64,000 nucleotides of DNA from Pseudidiomarina piscicola (GTDB lineage: Bacteria > Pseudomonadota > Gammaproteobacteria > Enterobacterales > Alteromonadaceae). The stretch lies in NCBI RefSeq assembly GCF_902806985.1, contig NZ_CADCXY010000002.1:372001-436000 (forward strand), given 5' to 3'. The stretch's first letter is position 1; each line of letters begins with the position of its first letter. A program made the position numbers and the translations under genes. Below the pieces are notes generated by a model that worked only from the letters and a program-made list of their open reading frames with translations, was not told where the DNA came from and searched no databases. Positions 30,552 through 39,609 of the stretch are shown here, in pieces.

Positions 30552-31583
30552 ATGACGTGGATGATATACGGCGCCTATGGCTACACTGGTGAACTTGTTG
30601 CCAACCATGCCAGAAGCCAAGGTTTGCAGCCGGTTCTTGCTGGCCGTAATGAAAAGAAATTGCAAGAAATTGCCAACCGCCTTGAACTCGATTATCAAGT
30701 GGTTAATCTCGATGACACTGTGGCGCTGCGCCAGGCTTTAGGCGAAATGGAGCTGGTGGTGCATTGTGCCGGGCCGTTTGAGGTAACTGCCGCGCCAATG
30801 ATCGATGCCTGTATTGCGACACGCACTCATTACCTGGATATTACCGGTGAGGTGGCAGTATTTGAGTACGCGCATGACAAAGCTGAGGAAGCAGAGCGTG
30901 CAGGCATCGTTGTCTGCCCAGGCGTTGGCTTCGACGTAATTCCAACGGATTGCGTTGCCGCGCAGCTAAAGCAGCAACTGCCCGATGCCAATCACTTAAC
31001 CCTTGGTTTTGATTCGGCTTCACGCATGAGTCGTGGCACAGCAAAAACTAGCGTACGTCGACTCGGTGAAGGTGGTGCAGTGCGCCGTGATGGCAACATT
31101 GAGGCGGTACCACTTGCCTATCGCACACGAACCATAGACTTTGGTAACGGTGAAAAGTTTGCGATGACCATTCCGTGGGGTGATGTTTCTACCGCGTATT
31201 ACACAACTGGTATTCCGTCGATAGAAGTTTTTATTCCTGCCTCACCGAATTTGGTTAAGCGGTTGAAGCGTATGAATGCGTGGCGCTGGCTATTACGCTT
31301 TGAATGGGTGAAAAAATGGCTTGAGAAGAAAGTTGACCAGCAACCCGCAGGGCCAAATGAAAAGCAGCTTGAGCAAGCCGTGACCTATGTTTGGGGTGAA
31401 GCCAGTAACGCTCAAGGGAAAGTCGTCACCGTACGAGAAAAAGTAATGAACGGTTATAAGCTTACCAGCCATGGCGCGGTTGATATTGCACAGTACGTAA
31501 TAGCAGAAAAACCAAAGGGCGGGTATTATACGCCGGCAAACCTTTGTGGTGCCGAGCTCATCGAGCGCTATAGAGTTGAATAA
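30552..31583 (+). CDS. Saccharopine dehydrogenase-like NAD(P)-binding oxidoreductase
   Basis: The 343-residue protein starts with a Rossmann loop MIYGAYGYTGELVANHA, then LAGRNEKKL and LVVHCAGPFEVTAAPMIDAC, DITGEVAVFE and CPGVGFDVIPTDC. This matches the trans-acting enoyl reductase branch of the saccharopine dehydrogenase-like family. The physiological substrate is unknown; a lipid-related role is possible. Confidence 0.85.
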   Translation: MTWMIYGAYGYTGELVANHARSQGLQPVLAGRNEKKLQEIANRLELDYQVVNLDDTVALRQALGEMELVVHCAGPFEVTAAPMIDACIATRTHYLDITGEVAVFEYAHDKAEEAERAGIVVCPGVGFDVIPTDCVAAQLKQQLPDANHLTLGFDSASRMSRGTAKTSVRRLGEGGAVRRDGNIEAVPLAYRTRTIDFGNGEKFAMTIPWGDVSTAYYTTGIPSIEVFIPASPNLVKRLKRMNAWRWLLRFEWVKKWLEKKVDQQPAGPNEKQLEQAVTYVWGEASNAQGKVVTVREKVMNGYKLTSHGAVDIAQYVIAEKPKGGYYTPANLCGAELIERYRVE

Positions 31584-31620
31584 ACGAAAGCGTATGAACG
31601 CGATAAATTAGGAAAGTATA

Positions 31621-32547
31621 ATGTGGCGTACATGGTTAGCGGTCTTACTTAGTTGGAGTGGCGTGATAGCAGCTCCTGCCTTGGCCAATAATGAGGGGAT
31701 GACCTCCGAAGAGTTTGTTGAAGAAGATCTTGTCGGGAGGTTTTGGGAACTCGACGAAGACCAAAAACGCGGGGTGTTTCAGCTACGGACGTATCACCCG
31801 AATTTTGTACTACCGATTCATCACAGTTCTGATATCAACACCACACCAGAGTCGCCGACGCGAGGCCCATCTGATCCGTTAGACAGCTATAAGCCCAACG
31901 AAGTGAAATTACAGATATCGCTGCGAACCAAGCTATTCGAAGATTTGGTTCTGCCCAATGCCGATGTATGGGTGTCTTATACGCAAGTATCTTTATGGCA
32001 AGCTTGGAACTCAGACGATTCTTCGCCGTTTCGCAGTACCAATTACAATCCCGATATTTTTTACGTGATTCCATGGGCTGACGACTGGGACTTTATTCCC
32101 GGTGATGCGCGCGTGAGATTTGCAAAAGTAGGCTTCGCTCACGAGTCAAATGGGCAACGCAAGCCTGACTCCCGCAGTTGGAACTATGTTCATTTTGGCG
32201 GCGCAGTTGAATGGGGTGACTTGCTTTGGGAAACCCGCTGGAAGCAGCGTGTAAATGAGGTGGGTGACGAAGACGACAACCCCGACTTAATACGCTTCCG
32301 AGGCAACTTCGAAAACCGTTTTTCATGGCGGAACGACTTGAGTACTTACAGCCTGACCCGAACCACGCGCGAATTTTCATGGGATCGCGGCTCATGGCAA
32401 TTAGACTTCACTCACCCAGTAAACTCCGATAAGCCCGATGGCTTACGTTTTTACATTCAGTTTTTCTCTGGCTATGGCGAAACATTAATTGATTACAACC
32501 ATCGTCAAAACCGGATTGGCATCGGCTTTTTATTACTTAATATTTAG
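31621..32547 (+). CDS. pldA: Outer-membrane phospholipase A (PldA)
   Basis: A signal peptide ([10 protein letters not shown]...ALANN) precedes a 12-strand barrel. The catalytic site is present: GFAHESNGQ gives His174 and Ser176 and RSWNYVHF gives Asn188, with the same His-to-Asn distance (14) as E. coli PldA His142/Ser144/Asn156. [10 protein letters not shown] and NYNPDIFY are also typical. It hydrolyses phospholipids that reach the outer leaflet of the outer membrane. 308 residues. Confidence 0.93.
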   Translation: MWRTWLAVLLSWSGVIAAPALANNEGMTSEEFVEEDLVGRFWELDEDQKRGVFQLRTYHPNFVLPIHHSSDINTTPESPTRGPSDPLDSYKPNEVKLQISLRTKLFEDLVLPNADVWVSYTQVSLWQAWNSDDSSPFRSTNYNPDIFYVIPWADDWDFIPGDARVRFAKVGFAHESNGQRKPDSRSWNYVHFGGAVEWGDLLWETRWKQRVNEVGDEDDNPDLIRFRGNFENRFSWRNDLSTYSLTRTTREFSWDRGSWQLDFTHPVNSDKPDGLRFYIQFFSGYGETLIDYNHRQNRIGIGFLLLNI

Positions 32548-32579
32548 TCGATATAAAAAACCTAAAAGGACTTCGTAGT

Positions 32580-32918
32580 ATGAGTCAGTTACCAGCATGC
32601 CCAAAATGTGAATCCCCTTATGCCTATGCTGATGGCGCGATCTTGGTGTGTCCAGAATGCGCTCATGAGTGGTCGCCGAATGAGCCCGCCGCAGACGAAA
32701 GCAAAACATTTCGTGATGCGAACGGTAATGAGTTGCAAGATGGTGACACGGTAACGGTGATTAAAGATCTGAAAGTGAAAGGCTCTTCACTGGTGGTTAA
32801 GGTTGGAACCAAAGTAAAAAGTATCCGATTGACCGAAGAGGGTGATCATGACATCGACTGTAAAATTGATGGCATTGGACCTATGAAATTAAAAACTGAA
32901 TTTGTGAAAAAGGCTTAA
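32580..32918 (+). CDS. yjdM: PhnA/YjdM family zinc-ribbon protein
   Basis: The 112-residue protein starts with a zinc ribbon ([25 protein letters not shown]) and continues with the YjdM/PhnA core [27 protein letters not shown] and [11 protein letters not shown]. The historical name links it to alkylphosphonate use, but no phosphonate role is shown for the family. Its stop overlaps the convergent ChaC gene by 4 bases. Confidence 0.92.
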   Translation: MSQLPACPKCESPYAYADGAILVCPECAHEWSPNEPAADESKTFRDANGNELQDGDTVTVIKDLKVKGSSLVVKVGTKVKSIRLTEEGDHDIDCKIDGIGPMKLKTEFVKKA

Positions 32919-33484
32919 GCCAAAATCTTTCGGAGTTCAGCTTCAATGGCGAATACGTGTTCATCGTGTTCGCCTAATTCCCGTAACGCATCAGCAAGTT
33001 TCAATAAGTACTCACTGTTTGGCCCACTCGGTCCCTGCGATCGAGCAATGTGCTGAGCGATTTCTGTCGCTGTCGCCGCACCTAAGTAGGCTTCGTTATC
33101 AGGGCCAGCGATATACACCAAGCCTTCCACGGACCCTTCTTGGTCGAGCCAATCAAACCTTGTTGCGATGCGCAGATAGCCATTCTTTTCGCGATGATCT
33201 AAGTGGGCAAAGACATCGGGCGTGACTTCATAGGCCATACCATCACAGGTCGCTCCGGCAGCTTCGACCAATGTTGCGACTCGACCGGGCGCTTGCGGGG
33301 TGCCACGGTGATCATGAGAACCCTGCCAGAACCTGCGCTGCCAGCCTTGGATACGTGCGGGACGCCGTTGCAGGTATGGAAAGTCGGCTTTATAAATCAA
33401 TGAACCATAACCAAAAAGCCATACTGACTCGAGATGATCAAGAGGCTGGCGCTGTTGGTTGATGGCGATAGTATTGTGTGACAT
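32915..33484 (-). CDS. chaC: ChaC-like gamma-glutamylcyclotransferase
   Basis: ChaC proteins split glutathione into 5-oxoproline and Cys-Gly. The 189-residue protein has the substrate loop [40 protein letters not shown] and the catalytic glutamate region [11 protein letters not shown]. Start ATG 33484. Confidence 0.92.
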   Translation of the reverse strand: MSHNTIAINQQRQPLDHLESVWLFGYGSLIYKADFPYLQRRPARIQGWQRRFWQGSHDHRGTPQAPGRVATLVEAAGATCDGMAYEVTPDVFAHLDHREKNGYLRIATRFDWLDQEGSVEGLVYIAGPDNEAYLGAATATEIAQHIARSQGPSGPNSEYLLKLADALRELGEHDEHVFAIEAELRKILA

Positions 33485-33605
33485 GGTGCAAGTGTAGCAA
33501 TCCTTGAGCCTAGATTAAATACGGTAGAGGCGATGTTTCTATACGCATGGGAGCGAGGTTTCTGCTATAAATAAGCAGAATAAATCACACCACTATGGGC
33601 GTTAA

Positions 33606-36188
33606 ATGTCACTACTTAGAAAAGGCCTAAAGCTTTTTTCGATCAGCATGATGTTCGGGCTGGGTGTGACAGTGAATGTTGCCGCCAAAACGCCAGTCAA
33701 AGTAGGTGTTTATGAGAACCCACCGAATGTAAGCCTGTCTGAAACGGGTGAGGTTACCGGTGTATTTGGTGATTTGCTGCACCAAATCGCCCAGCGTGAA
33801 GGCTGGCAACTACAAGCTGTGCCCTGCCAACGCCCTAGCTGCCTTCGTCAGCTGGCGGCTGGAGACCTTGATCTGGTGCCTGACAGTGCGTTAAGCGTGG
33901 GCGATCAAGCGCCGTTGCAGTTGAATCAACATCCGGTACTACATAGCTGGTCGCAGCTATACACTTCAGCCGAATTTTCTTTGGCGAGCTTACTTGAGCT
34001 CGATGGCCTGCGAGTTGCAGTTCGCAGGGGCTCGATACAGGAGCGCTATTTAACCGATTTGGCCCGCGATTTTGGTATCGACGTTGAGTTTTTGCAGGTG
34101 GGTAGCTTTGATGAAGCTTTTGCCACGGTGATAGCGCAAAGAGCCGATGCGGCGGTGGTGAATCATTTGTATGGTAAGTCACGTGCGCGGGACCTCGGTT
34201 TGCGGCCCTCGAAGGTTATGTTTCAACCCAAGCGTTTATTCTTTGCTGCAGCAGATTCCGCAGCAGGAGAGCAACTGTTAGCTCGTATCGACCGCTGGCT
34301 TGGTGATTGGCGCATGGCTCCAGACTCACCCTACAAATTAGTCATGGAAAACTGGGGAGTTTACGCCGCCGATGAACCAGACTATTTATCACGCTGGTTA
34401 CTACCAAGCTTGTTAGGTGTGTTGCTACTCGCCATTTTGGGTGTTGTGGCGCTGCGTCAGCAGGTAAAGAAGAAGTCTCGCGCTTTGTTAGAAATAGAGC
34501 AACGTTCGAACACCATTTTAAATTCTGTTGAAGCCTTTATTTATGTTAAAGATACTGAGCTTAAATACCGCTACGCCAATAAAAAAGTATGTGAGTTATT
34601 TGATGAAACCGAGGACTCTATTATTGGCAAGTCTGATGCCCAGTTATTTGATGATGCCACCGCCACGCATTTGAAAACGACCGACTTAAAAGTTATTGAG
34701 GGTGGCGAGCGAGTCGTTGACGAGGAAGCAAACCGCACCTCTTCGGGCGAGCAACGCCAGTTTTTGTCGATCAAAATTCCACTGCGTGACGCCGATGAGA
34801 AAATCTATGGTTTGTGCGGTATTTCAACGGACATTACCGAGCACCTTGAAGTTCAGGAGCAACTAAATCAACTGGCCTACTTTGACGGTGTCACCGGCTT
34901 AGCCAATCGTAAGTTGCTACTGCAGCAACTCGAGCATGCTGTGGCAAGTTACCGGCGTACAGGTTTTGAAGGGGCCGTGTTGGCCATCGACTTGATTGAC
35001 TTTACGCTGATCAACGATAGCTTAGGCCATCAAGTGGGTGATCATGTGCTGTGTACCGTCGCAGAGCGCTTGAAGAGCGTCATTGACGATACCGACTGCG
35101 CTGCGCGCTTGGGCTCGGACGATTTTGTGGTGTTGCTGGAAGACTTAGGCCCCGATCGCAATGAAGCAATTTTAGCTGCCAGACGGCTTGCCAATGAGAT
35201 CGTCGATTTAATAGGTCAACCTATCGACCTTGGTATTCGCAAACACTCGACCGCGGCATGTATTGGTATCACCATGTTTTCCGACAGTGACGATGGCGCC
35301 GCAGAGCTAATCAAAAATGCAGATCTTGCCTTAACCGAAGCGAAAGGGTTGGGGAGCGGCTCTATCCGACTGTTTAATCCTGAAATGCAGCAAACGGTTA
35401 GCCGCCGGCTACATTTAGAAACAGCGCTTCGACGTGCCATAGAAGAGCAGGCGCTAGAGCTCTATATGCAGCCTCAGGTGACGCACGATGGTAAAGTTAC
35501 TGGCGGCGAGCTTTTATTGCGCTGGCACGATGAGGAGTTTGGCACCGTAGCGCCGAATGAGTTTATTCCAGTTGCGGAGAGTAGTGGTTTGATTGTGCCG
35601 TTAGGCAATTGGGTTATTGAGCGTGCCTGTGAAGTGCTACAGCAATGGTCACAAGACCCTAATTTAAGCCAATTACGTTTAGCCATTAACATTAGCCCTC
35701 GGCAGTTTAGACAAGCGTCCTTCGTCGATTACATAGAAGCCAGTATCGCTCGCTATCAGGTGCCTGAAGGTAAGCTTGAACTTGAGCTGACCGAGAATAT
35801 GTTGATTGATAACCTGACCATGACCATCCAGCGCATGTCACGTCTCGGTGGTGCCGGGGTTCGATTTTCATTAGATGACTTTGGTACGGGCTATGCGTCG
35901 CTAGCGTACCTGAAAAGTTTACCTATTTATCAACTAAAAATTGATCAGTCGTTTGTGCGCGATGTGCTGACAGATGTCAACGATGCGGTCATTGTTGAAA
36001 CCATCGTTAGCTTGGGTGAAAGTTTAGGCCTTGAAGTAATTGCCGAAGGTGTTGAAACCGCAGCCCAAGCTGAGTCGTTAGTCGAGCTGGGCTGTACCAA
36101 ATTCCAAGGGTACTACTTTGGCCGGCCGCAGCCCATCGACTATTGGCGCGAGCAGTTAAGCTCGTCTAGCGGTCACATCCAGGGTTGA
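33606..36188 (+). CDS. Periplasmic SBP3 - PAS - GGDEF - EAL signalling protein
   Basis: An 860-residue transmembrane protein. A signal/anchor (~residues 8-27) leads into a bacterial solute-binding family 3 domain (~30-250: VGVYENPPNVSLSETGEVTGVFGDLLHQI, LRVAVRRGSIQERYL). A membrane helix (~268-285) is followed by PAS (~300-410, ILNSVEAFIYVKDTELKYRYAN), GGDEF (~420-580) and EAL (~600-850). The GGDEF motif reads LGSDDFVVLLED and the EAL motif GGELLLRW; both differ from consensus, though DDFGTGYASLAYL and AEGVETA are intact. It probably senses a small periplasmic molecule, such as an amino acid, and alters c-di-GMP. Confidence 0.9.
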   Translation: MSLLRKGLKLFSISMMFGLGVTVNVAAKTPVKVGVYENPPNVSLSETGEVTGVFGDLLHQIAQREGWQLQAVPCQRPSCLRQLAAGDLDLVPDSALSVGDQAPLQLNQHPVLHSWSQLYTSAEFSLASLLELDGLRVAVRRGSIQERYLTDLARDFGIDVEFLQVGSFDEAFATVIAQRADAAVVNHLYGKSRARDLGLRPSKVMFQPKRLFFAAADSAAGEQLLARIDRWLGDWRMAPDSPYKLVMENWGVYAADEPDYLSRWLLPSLLGVLLLAILGVVALRQQVKKKSRALLEIEQRSNTILNSVEAFIYVKDTELKYRYANKKVCELFDETEDSIIGKSDAQLFDDATATHLKTTDLKVIEGGERVVDEEANRTSSGEQRQFLSIKIPLRDADEKIYGLCGISTDITEHLEVQEQLNQLAYFDGVTGLANRKLLLQQLEHAVASYRRTGFEGAVLAIDLIDFTLINDSLGHQVGDHVLCTVAERLKSVIDDTDCAARLGSDDFVVLLEDLGPDRNEAILAARRLANEIVDLIGQPIDLGIRKHSTAACIGITMFSDSDDGAAELIKNADLALTEAKGLGSGSIRLFNPEMQQTVSRRLHLETALRRAIEEQALELYMQPQVTHDGKVTGGELLLRWHDEEFGTVAPNEFIPVAESSGLIVPLGNWVIERACEVLQQWSQDPNLSQLRLAINISPRQFRQASFVDYIEASIARYQVPEGKLELELTENMLIDNLTMTIQRMSRLGGAGVRFSLDDFGTGYASLAYLKSLPIYQLKIDQSFVRDVLTDVNDAVIVETIVSLGESLGLEVIAEGVETAAQAESLVELGCTKFQGYYFGRPQPIDYWREQLSSSSGHIQG

Positions 36189-37684
36189 TGATTGGTCGCT
36201 ATTTCCTCAAGCCATTGTTGTTGTAGCTCTTCTGCTTCGCTTGCCGGTAGGTAACGAATTGTCTCGCTACCAGCTGCGGTGTGCAAAATAAGATGAGCAA
36301 AACCTAAGAGTCTAAGCCAGGGGCCTTGGCGTAAATCGATTTGTTGTATTTTACGTCGAGGGTACCAGTTCTGATCGCGACTTAAGATACCGCGTCGCAC
36401 GACAAACCACTGTTCGCTGGGTGCTTGTTCGGTACTGACAAAGCTGTAGCCATAATTACGCCAACTCAGCGTGATCAGCCCTTGAAGGAGCATCCACACG
36501 ACCGCAGCCGTAGTGATACCAACCCAGCCAGTGTCGGCAACAAAAAATAGAAAGACAGCAATGATGGGGGCCAACAGCGCAAGCCACAGGCTTGACCCAA
36601 GTAACGCCAGCGGCGACAAGCGCTGCCAGTGCACCGATGCGGCCGCTGGTATACGCAATTGACGGCAAAACGTTGCTAAGAAGTCAGCATCGACCACAGG
36701 TAAGGTAAACCGTTGGCCTTGCCCGCCCTGCCCCTGTGGAACACGAGGTTGCAACTGACTTACTTTAATCACACTGCGTTGCAGTAGGCGTGCCCGTAAA
36801 TTACGGCGAATAAACACACCTTGCAGCTTGGGGTAACGAAAACTCAGGGTACGAATGGACAGCGCCCCAGAGCGCGCCTGATAGCGTTCACCATCACTGG
36901 TTAGTTTAAGGTCGTGGAAGGTCAACAGGCTAATCACGATGGCTCCGAAAAATAACAGTACTAAGGCACTTACCGCCACGCCAATGGCCATTAACCAAGC
37001 AAGATCACTACTGAACCAGTCCATATGAGCCGTGACCCAAGGCTCAACATAATTGTCTAACAGATCAAACTGACTGATGGGGTAAATAAGCACCGCTAGG
37101 AAAACGAAAAGCTTATTGTCGATGATACCTGCGCGCACAATTTCAGCACTTGAAAAGCTTTTCTCAAGCACGGGGGCTGGCGACGGCTCGCTGGCATCAT
37201 TGCTGGTTGACGCATTTTCTGCAGTGTTACTCTGCTCCAACATGCGCTGCCGTAGCTGTTGAGCGAGAGTCATGGTTAGCCCCGGAATTTGCACTTCCTT
37301 ACCTGCTGAACCGGCACTATCAACCCCCAAAATAGTGAGTTTTAACGGGCGAAAATACCAAACCTGATGGATCTCTGCTTGTTGAATACGATCATAGTTG
37401 AGCGTTAAGTGTTTACGGTTAAAAATCCCGGTCTTAAGGTGCACTGCGTCGTCAGCGATGGCGTAGAGGAAGAAGCGTTGACTTAGAACGGCATTAATAA
37501 GTACGAAGACTAAATAGCCTCCGACCAGGGCAAAAGGTAGCCAACTGGCATTTTTACCGGCCACAAAAATACCGGCAAAAACAGGGATCATATTGGAGAT
37601 ATTCGTGACAAATTGCTTCAATTGCTTAAACAGGAAAAACGCAATGGTGATGAGTGGCGTACGCTGCCAATTTAACTCACTCAT
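36173..37684 (-). CDS. Membrane protein with bacterial PH (bPH2, YdbT-like) domains
   Basis: The 503-residue protein has paired membrane helices near residues 35-65, ~190-260 and ~365-400, each followed by a bPH2 domain (YAIADDAVHLKTGIFNRKHLTLNYDRIQQAEIHQVWYFRPLKLTILGVDSAGSAG; QARSGALSIRTLSFRYPKLQGVFI; VVRRGILSRDQNWYPRRKIQQIDL). Function unknown. It overlaps its partner's stop by 8 bases and the convergent EAL gene by 16. Confidence 0.82.
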   Translation of the reverse strand: MSELNWQRTPLITIAFFLFKQLKQFVTNISNMIPVFAGIFVAGKNASWLPFALVGGYLVFVLINAVLSQRFFLYAIADDAVHLKTGIFNRKHLTLNYDRIQQAEIHQVWYFRPLKLTILGVDSAGSAGKEVQIPGLTMTLAQQLRQRMLEQSNTAENASTSNDASEPSPAPVLEKSFSSAEIVRAGIIDNKLFVFLAVLIYPISQFDLLDNYVEPWVTAHMDWFSSDLAWLMAIGVAVSALVLLFFGAIVISLLTFHDLKLTSDGERYQARSGALSIRTLSFRYPKLQGVFIRRNLRARLLQRSVIKVSQLQPRVPQGQGGQGQRFTLPVVDADFLATFCRQLRIPAAASVHWQRLSPLALLGSSLWLALLAPIIAVFLFFVADTGWVGITTAAVVWMLLQGLITLSWRNYGYSFVSTEQAPSEQWFVVRRGILSRDQNWYPRRKIQQIDLRQGPWLRLLGFAHLILHTAAGSETIRYLPASEAEELQQQWLEEIATNHQPWM

Positions 37685-38174
37685 GGTGGCTGTCTTCTGG
37701 GCTTGGTTCGTGAGCGATAGTGTTTAACAATTCGGCTTTCAGTTGCATAGCTTTATCGGGCAGTAGCCCAGGCACCGTGAGATCGGCTCCACCACTGCCA
37801 GCGGTGTACATGGCCAAACGAGCAATACCAAAGCCACGCTCAAGAAAGGATTGTTTATATTCCACATGCTGAATACGGTTGAGTGGCACTCCGCGAATTT
37901 TTCGAATCATTGCACCGCGTTTCAAGTGCATGCCTTCAGCGGTCTTCGCATAACCGGTGAATAAGAAGCGACGTGAGGCAAAATAAAGGCTAAAAAACAA
38001 TGTTACTGCGGTCCATATCAGCCCTATTATCCATAGCGGCACGAGGTGCTTAGGGTAAACGCCAGTGAAATAACTGGTGGCGATCAGTGCTGCAATAATT
38101 AGCATATTGAGCAATGAACGAGCTTGTAAATACGAGCGATAAGAAGATTCCGGCGCAAGCCAATCAATCGGCAT
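37677..38174 (-). CDS. bPH2 (YdbS-like) membrane protein
   Basis: Two hydrophobic helices (~residues 20-65) and one bPH2 domain (ASRRFLFTGYAKTAEGMHLKRGAMIRKIRGVPLNRIQHVEYKQSFLERGFGIARLAMYTAGSGGADLTVPGL). I place the start at ATG 38174 (MPIDWLAP) because AAGGAAG lies 9 bases before it; the open frame reaches 38279 but would overlap the divergent gene's start. With the next gene it forms the YdbS/YdbT pair common in many bacteria. Confidence 0.82.
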   Translation of the reverse strand: MPIDWLAPESSYRSYLQARSLLNMLIIAALIATSYFTGVYPKHLVPLWIIGLIWTAVTLFFSLYFASRRFLFTGYAKTAEGMHLKRGAMIRKIRGVPLNRIQHVEYKQSFLERGFGIARLAMYTAGSGGADLTVPGLLPDKAMQLKAELLNTIAHEPSPEDSHHE

Positions 38175-38254
38175 GTGATCGCTTCCTTGGTTGAATTCGT
38201 TAGTAGTGACCCCCATTAAACAAGATACACTTGCAAAAATACAGGAGTAAGCCC

Positions 38255-38938
38255 ATGAAAATTTTAATGGTTTTGACATCGCACGATAAACTCGGTGAAA
38301 GTGGTCATAAAACCGGTTTTTGGGCAGAGGAATTTGCAGCCCCCTATTACCTCTTTAAAGATGCTGGCGCAGAGGTCACTATTGCGACGCCTAAAGGAGG
38401 TCAGCCACCGATTGATCCTAATAGTGAGCAGGCGGATGCGCAAACAACAGCTACGGTTCGCTTATTTGAAGACGAAGATACAATGGATCAGTTGGCGACA
38501 TCGTTGAAATTATCAGAAATTAAAGCAGATGATTACGATGCGGTGTTCTACCCAGGGGGACACGGGCCCATGTGGGACCTTGCTAATGATGAAATTTCAT
38601 TGCAGTTGATCGAAAAAATGTGGCGCCAAGGTAAGCCTGTTGCGGCGGTATGTCATGCCCCTGCGGTGCTGGTGAATGCGAAAAACCAGCATGGTGAAAG
38701 CCTCGTGAAAGGCCTCAAAGTGAGCGGCTTTACCAATAGCGAGGAAGCTGCTGTAGGCTTAACTGAGGTCGTTCCTTTCTTGCTAGAAGACAAGCTTATT
38801 GAATTAGGTGCTGATTACCAAAAAGCAAAAGATTGGCAGTCCTTCTCGGTTGTCGATGGACAGCTTATTACTGGCCAGAACCCTGCATCGTCAGAAGCTG
38901 TTGGACGCGAGTTATTACAAATGCTGAAGGCCAAATAA
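38255..38938 (+). CDS. DJ-1/PfpI family protein (class I glutamine amidotransferase-like)
   Basis: The 227-residue protein has the nucleophile elbow AAVCHAPA with Cys133-His134, FWAEEFAAPYYLFKDAG with an acidic residue near 25, and FYPGGHGPMWDL. This is the Hsp31/HchA-like branch of DJ-1, whose members act as glyoxalase III or chaperones. ATG 38255 has AGGAG eight bases upstream. Confidence 0.9.
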   Translation: MKILMVLTSHDKLGESGHKTGFWAEEFAAPYYLFKDAGAEVTIATPKGGQPPIDPNSEQADAQTTATVRLFEDEDTMDQLATSLKLSEIKADDYDAVFYPGGHGPMWDLANDEISLQLIEKMWRQGKPVAAVCHAPAVLVNAKNQHGESLVKGLKVSGFTNSEEAAVGLTEVVPFLLEDKLIELGADYQKAKDWQSFSVVDGQLITGQNPASSEAVGRELLQMLKAK

Positions 38939-38958
38939 GGTCATTGATATCGCTTCAC

Positions 38959-38985
38959 AAAAAACGCCGGCATAATGCCGGCGTT
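38959..38985. terminator. Bidirectional terminator between the DJ-1 gene and the DUF4168 gene
   Basis: AACGCCGGCA and TGCCGGCGTT pair over ten bases around ATA. On the minus strand the stem is followed by TTTTTT, serving the DUF4168 gene well; on the plus strand by the weaker CTTCTTT. Confidence 0.85.
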
Positions 38986-39013
38986 CTTCTTTGCAAGTGT
39001 TGATTAGCGCTGC

Positions 39014-39400
39014 TTAGGACTGCTCGGTCATTTCCTGCAAGCGTTTTTGCAGTTCAGGATCTTGCTGCACTTGCTGAATTACCGCATTGTACTCTTCTGC
39101 ACTTAAGCCCGCGTTATTCACTGCGGCAATCATTTCTTCCTGCGCTTTTTGTTGAATGGTTTGGGCTTGCTCAGCATTTTCAGCGTTCTGAAATTGCTTA
39201 GAATACTTTTGGCTCACTTGCTGTACTTGATTCATCGCCGCCAAAAATTTCTTCAGCAAGGCATCCGTCATTTTGATTTGCGCTTGCTGTTGTTGCATGG
39301 CTTGGCCTTGTTGTGCGCTTTGTTGCATCAACGGAGCTGCGGTTGCTGCTGTTGAGGCAAATAGCGCGCTGGCGATTAATGTAGGTAATAATTTTTTCAT
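39014..39400 (-). CDS. DUF4168-like glutamine-rich exported protein
   Basis: A signal peptide (MKKLLPTLIASALFASTAATAAP) is followed by a Gln-rich segment (QQSAQQGQAMQQQQAQ) and a helical domain (KMTDALLKKFLAAMNQVQQVSQKYSKQF; GLSAEEYNAVIQQVQQDPELQKRLQEM), the DUF4168 pattern. Periplasmic, function unknown. 128 residues. Confidence 0.8.
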   Translation of the reverse strand: MKKLLPTLIASALFASTAATAAPLMQQSAQQGQAMQQQQAQIKMTDALLKKFLAAMNQVQQVSQKYSKQFQNAENAEQAQTIQQKAQEEMIAAVNNAGLSAEEYNAVIQQVQQDPELQKRLQEMTEQS

Positions 39401-39609
39401 CTAAAACTCCTTGTTGAGTTGTACTTAAATGCTTGCTGATCATGGTGTCAGCTTGGTTCATAAACGAAGTCTGTTCGGCCTCTAACGCAGCAAGAGCCAT
39501 GCCAACTTAAACGTTCGCCTAAGCATCTGAAAAAGCGTTGTTTATTGTTCGTTTCGATCATAGGCCTCTAAGAATGTATACTTATGTCACATTCAACCAA
39601 GGTGAAGAT

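Noticed and set aside
39538-39609. Upstream starts for the histidine kinase
   Set aside because: The 24 extra codons have no homology features, and a better ribosome site precedes the GTG at 39610; kept as an alternative only.
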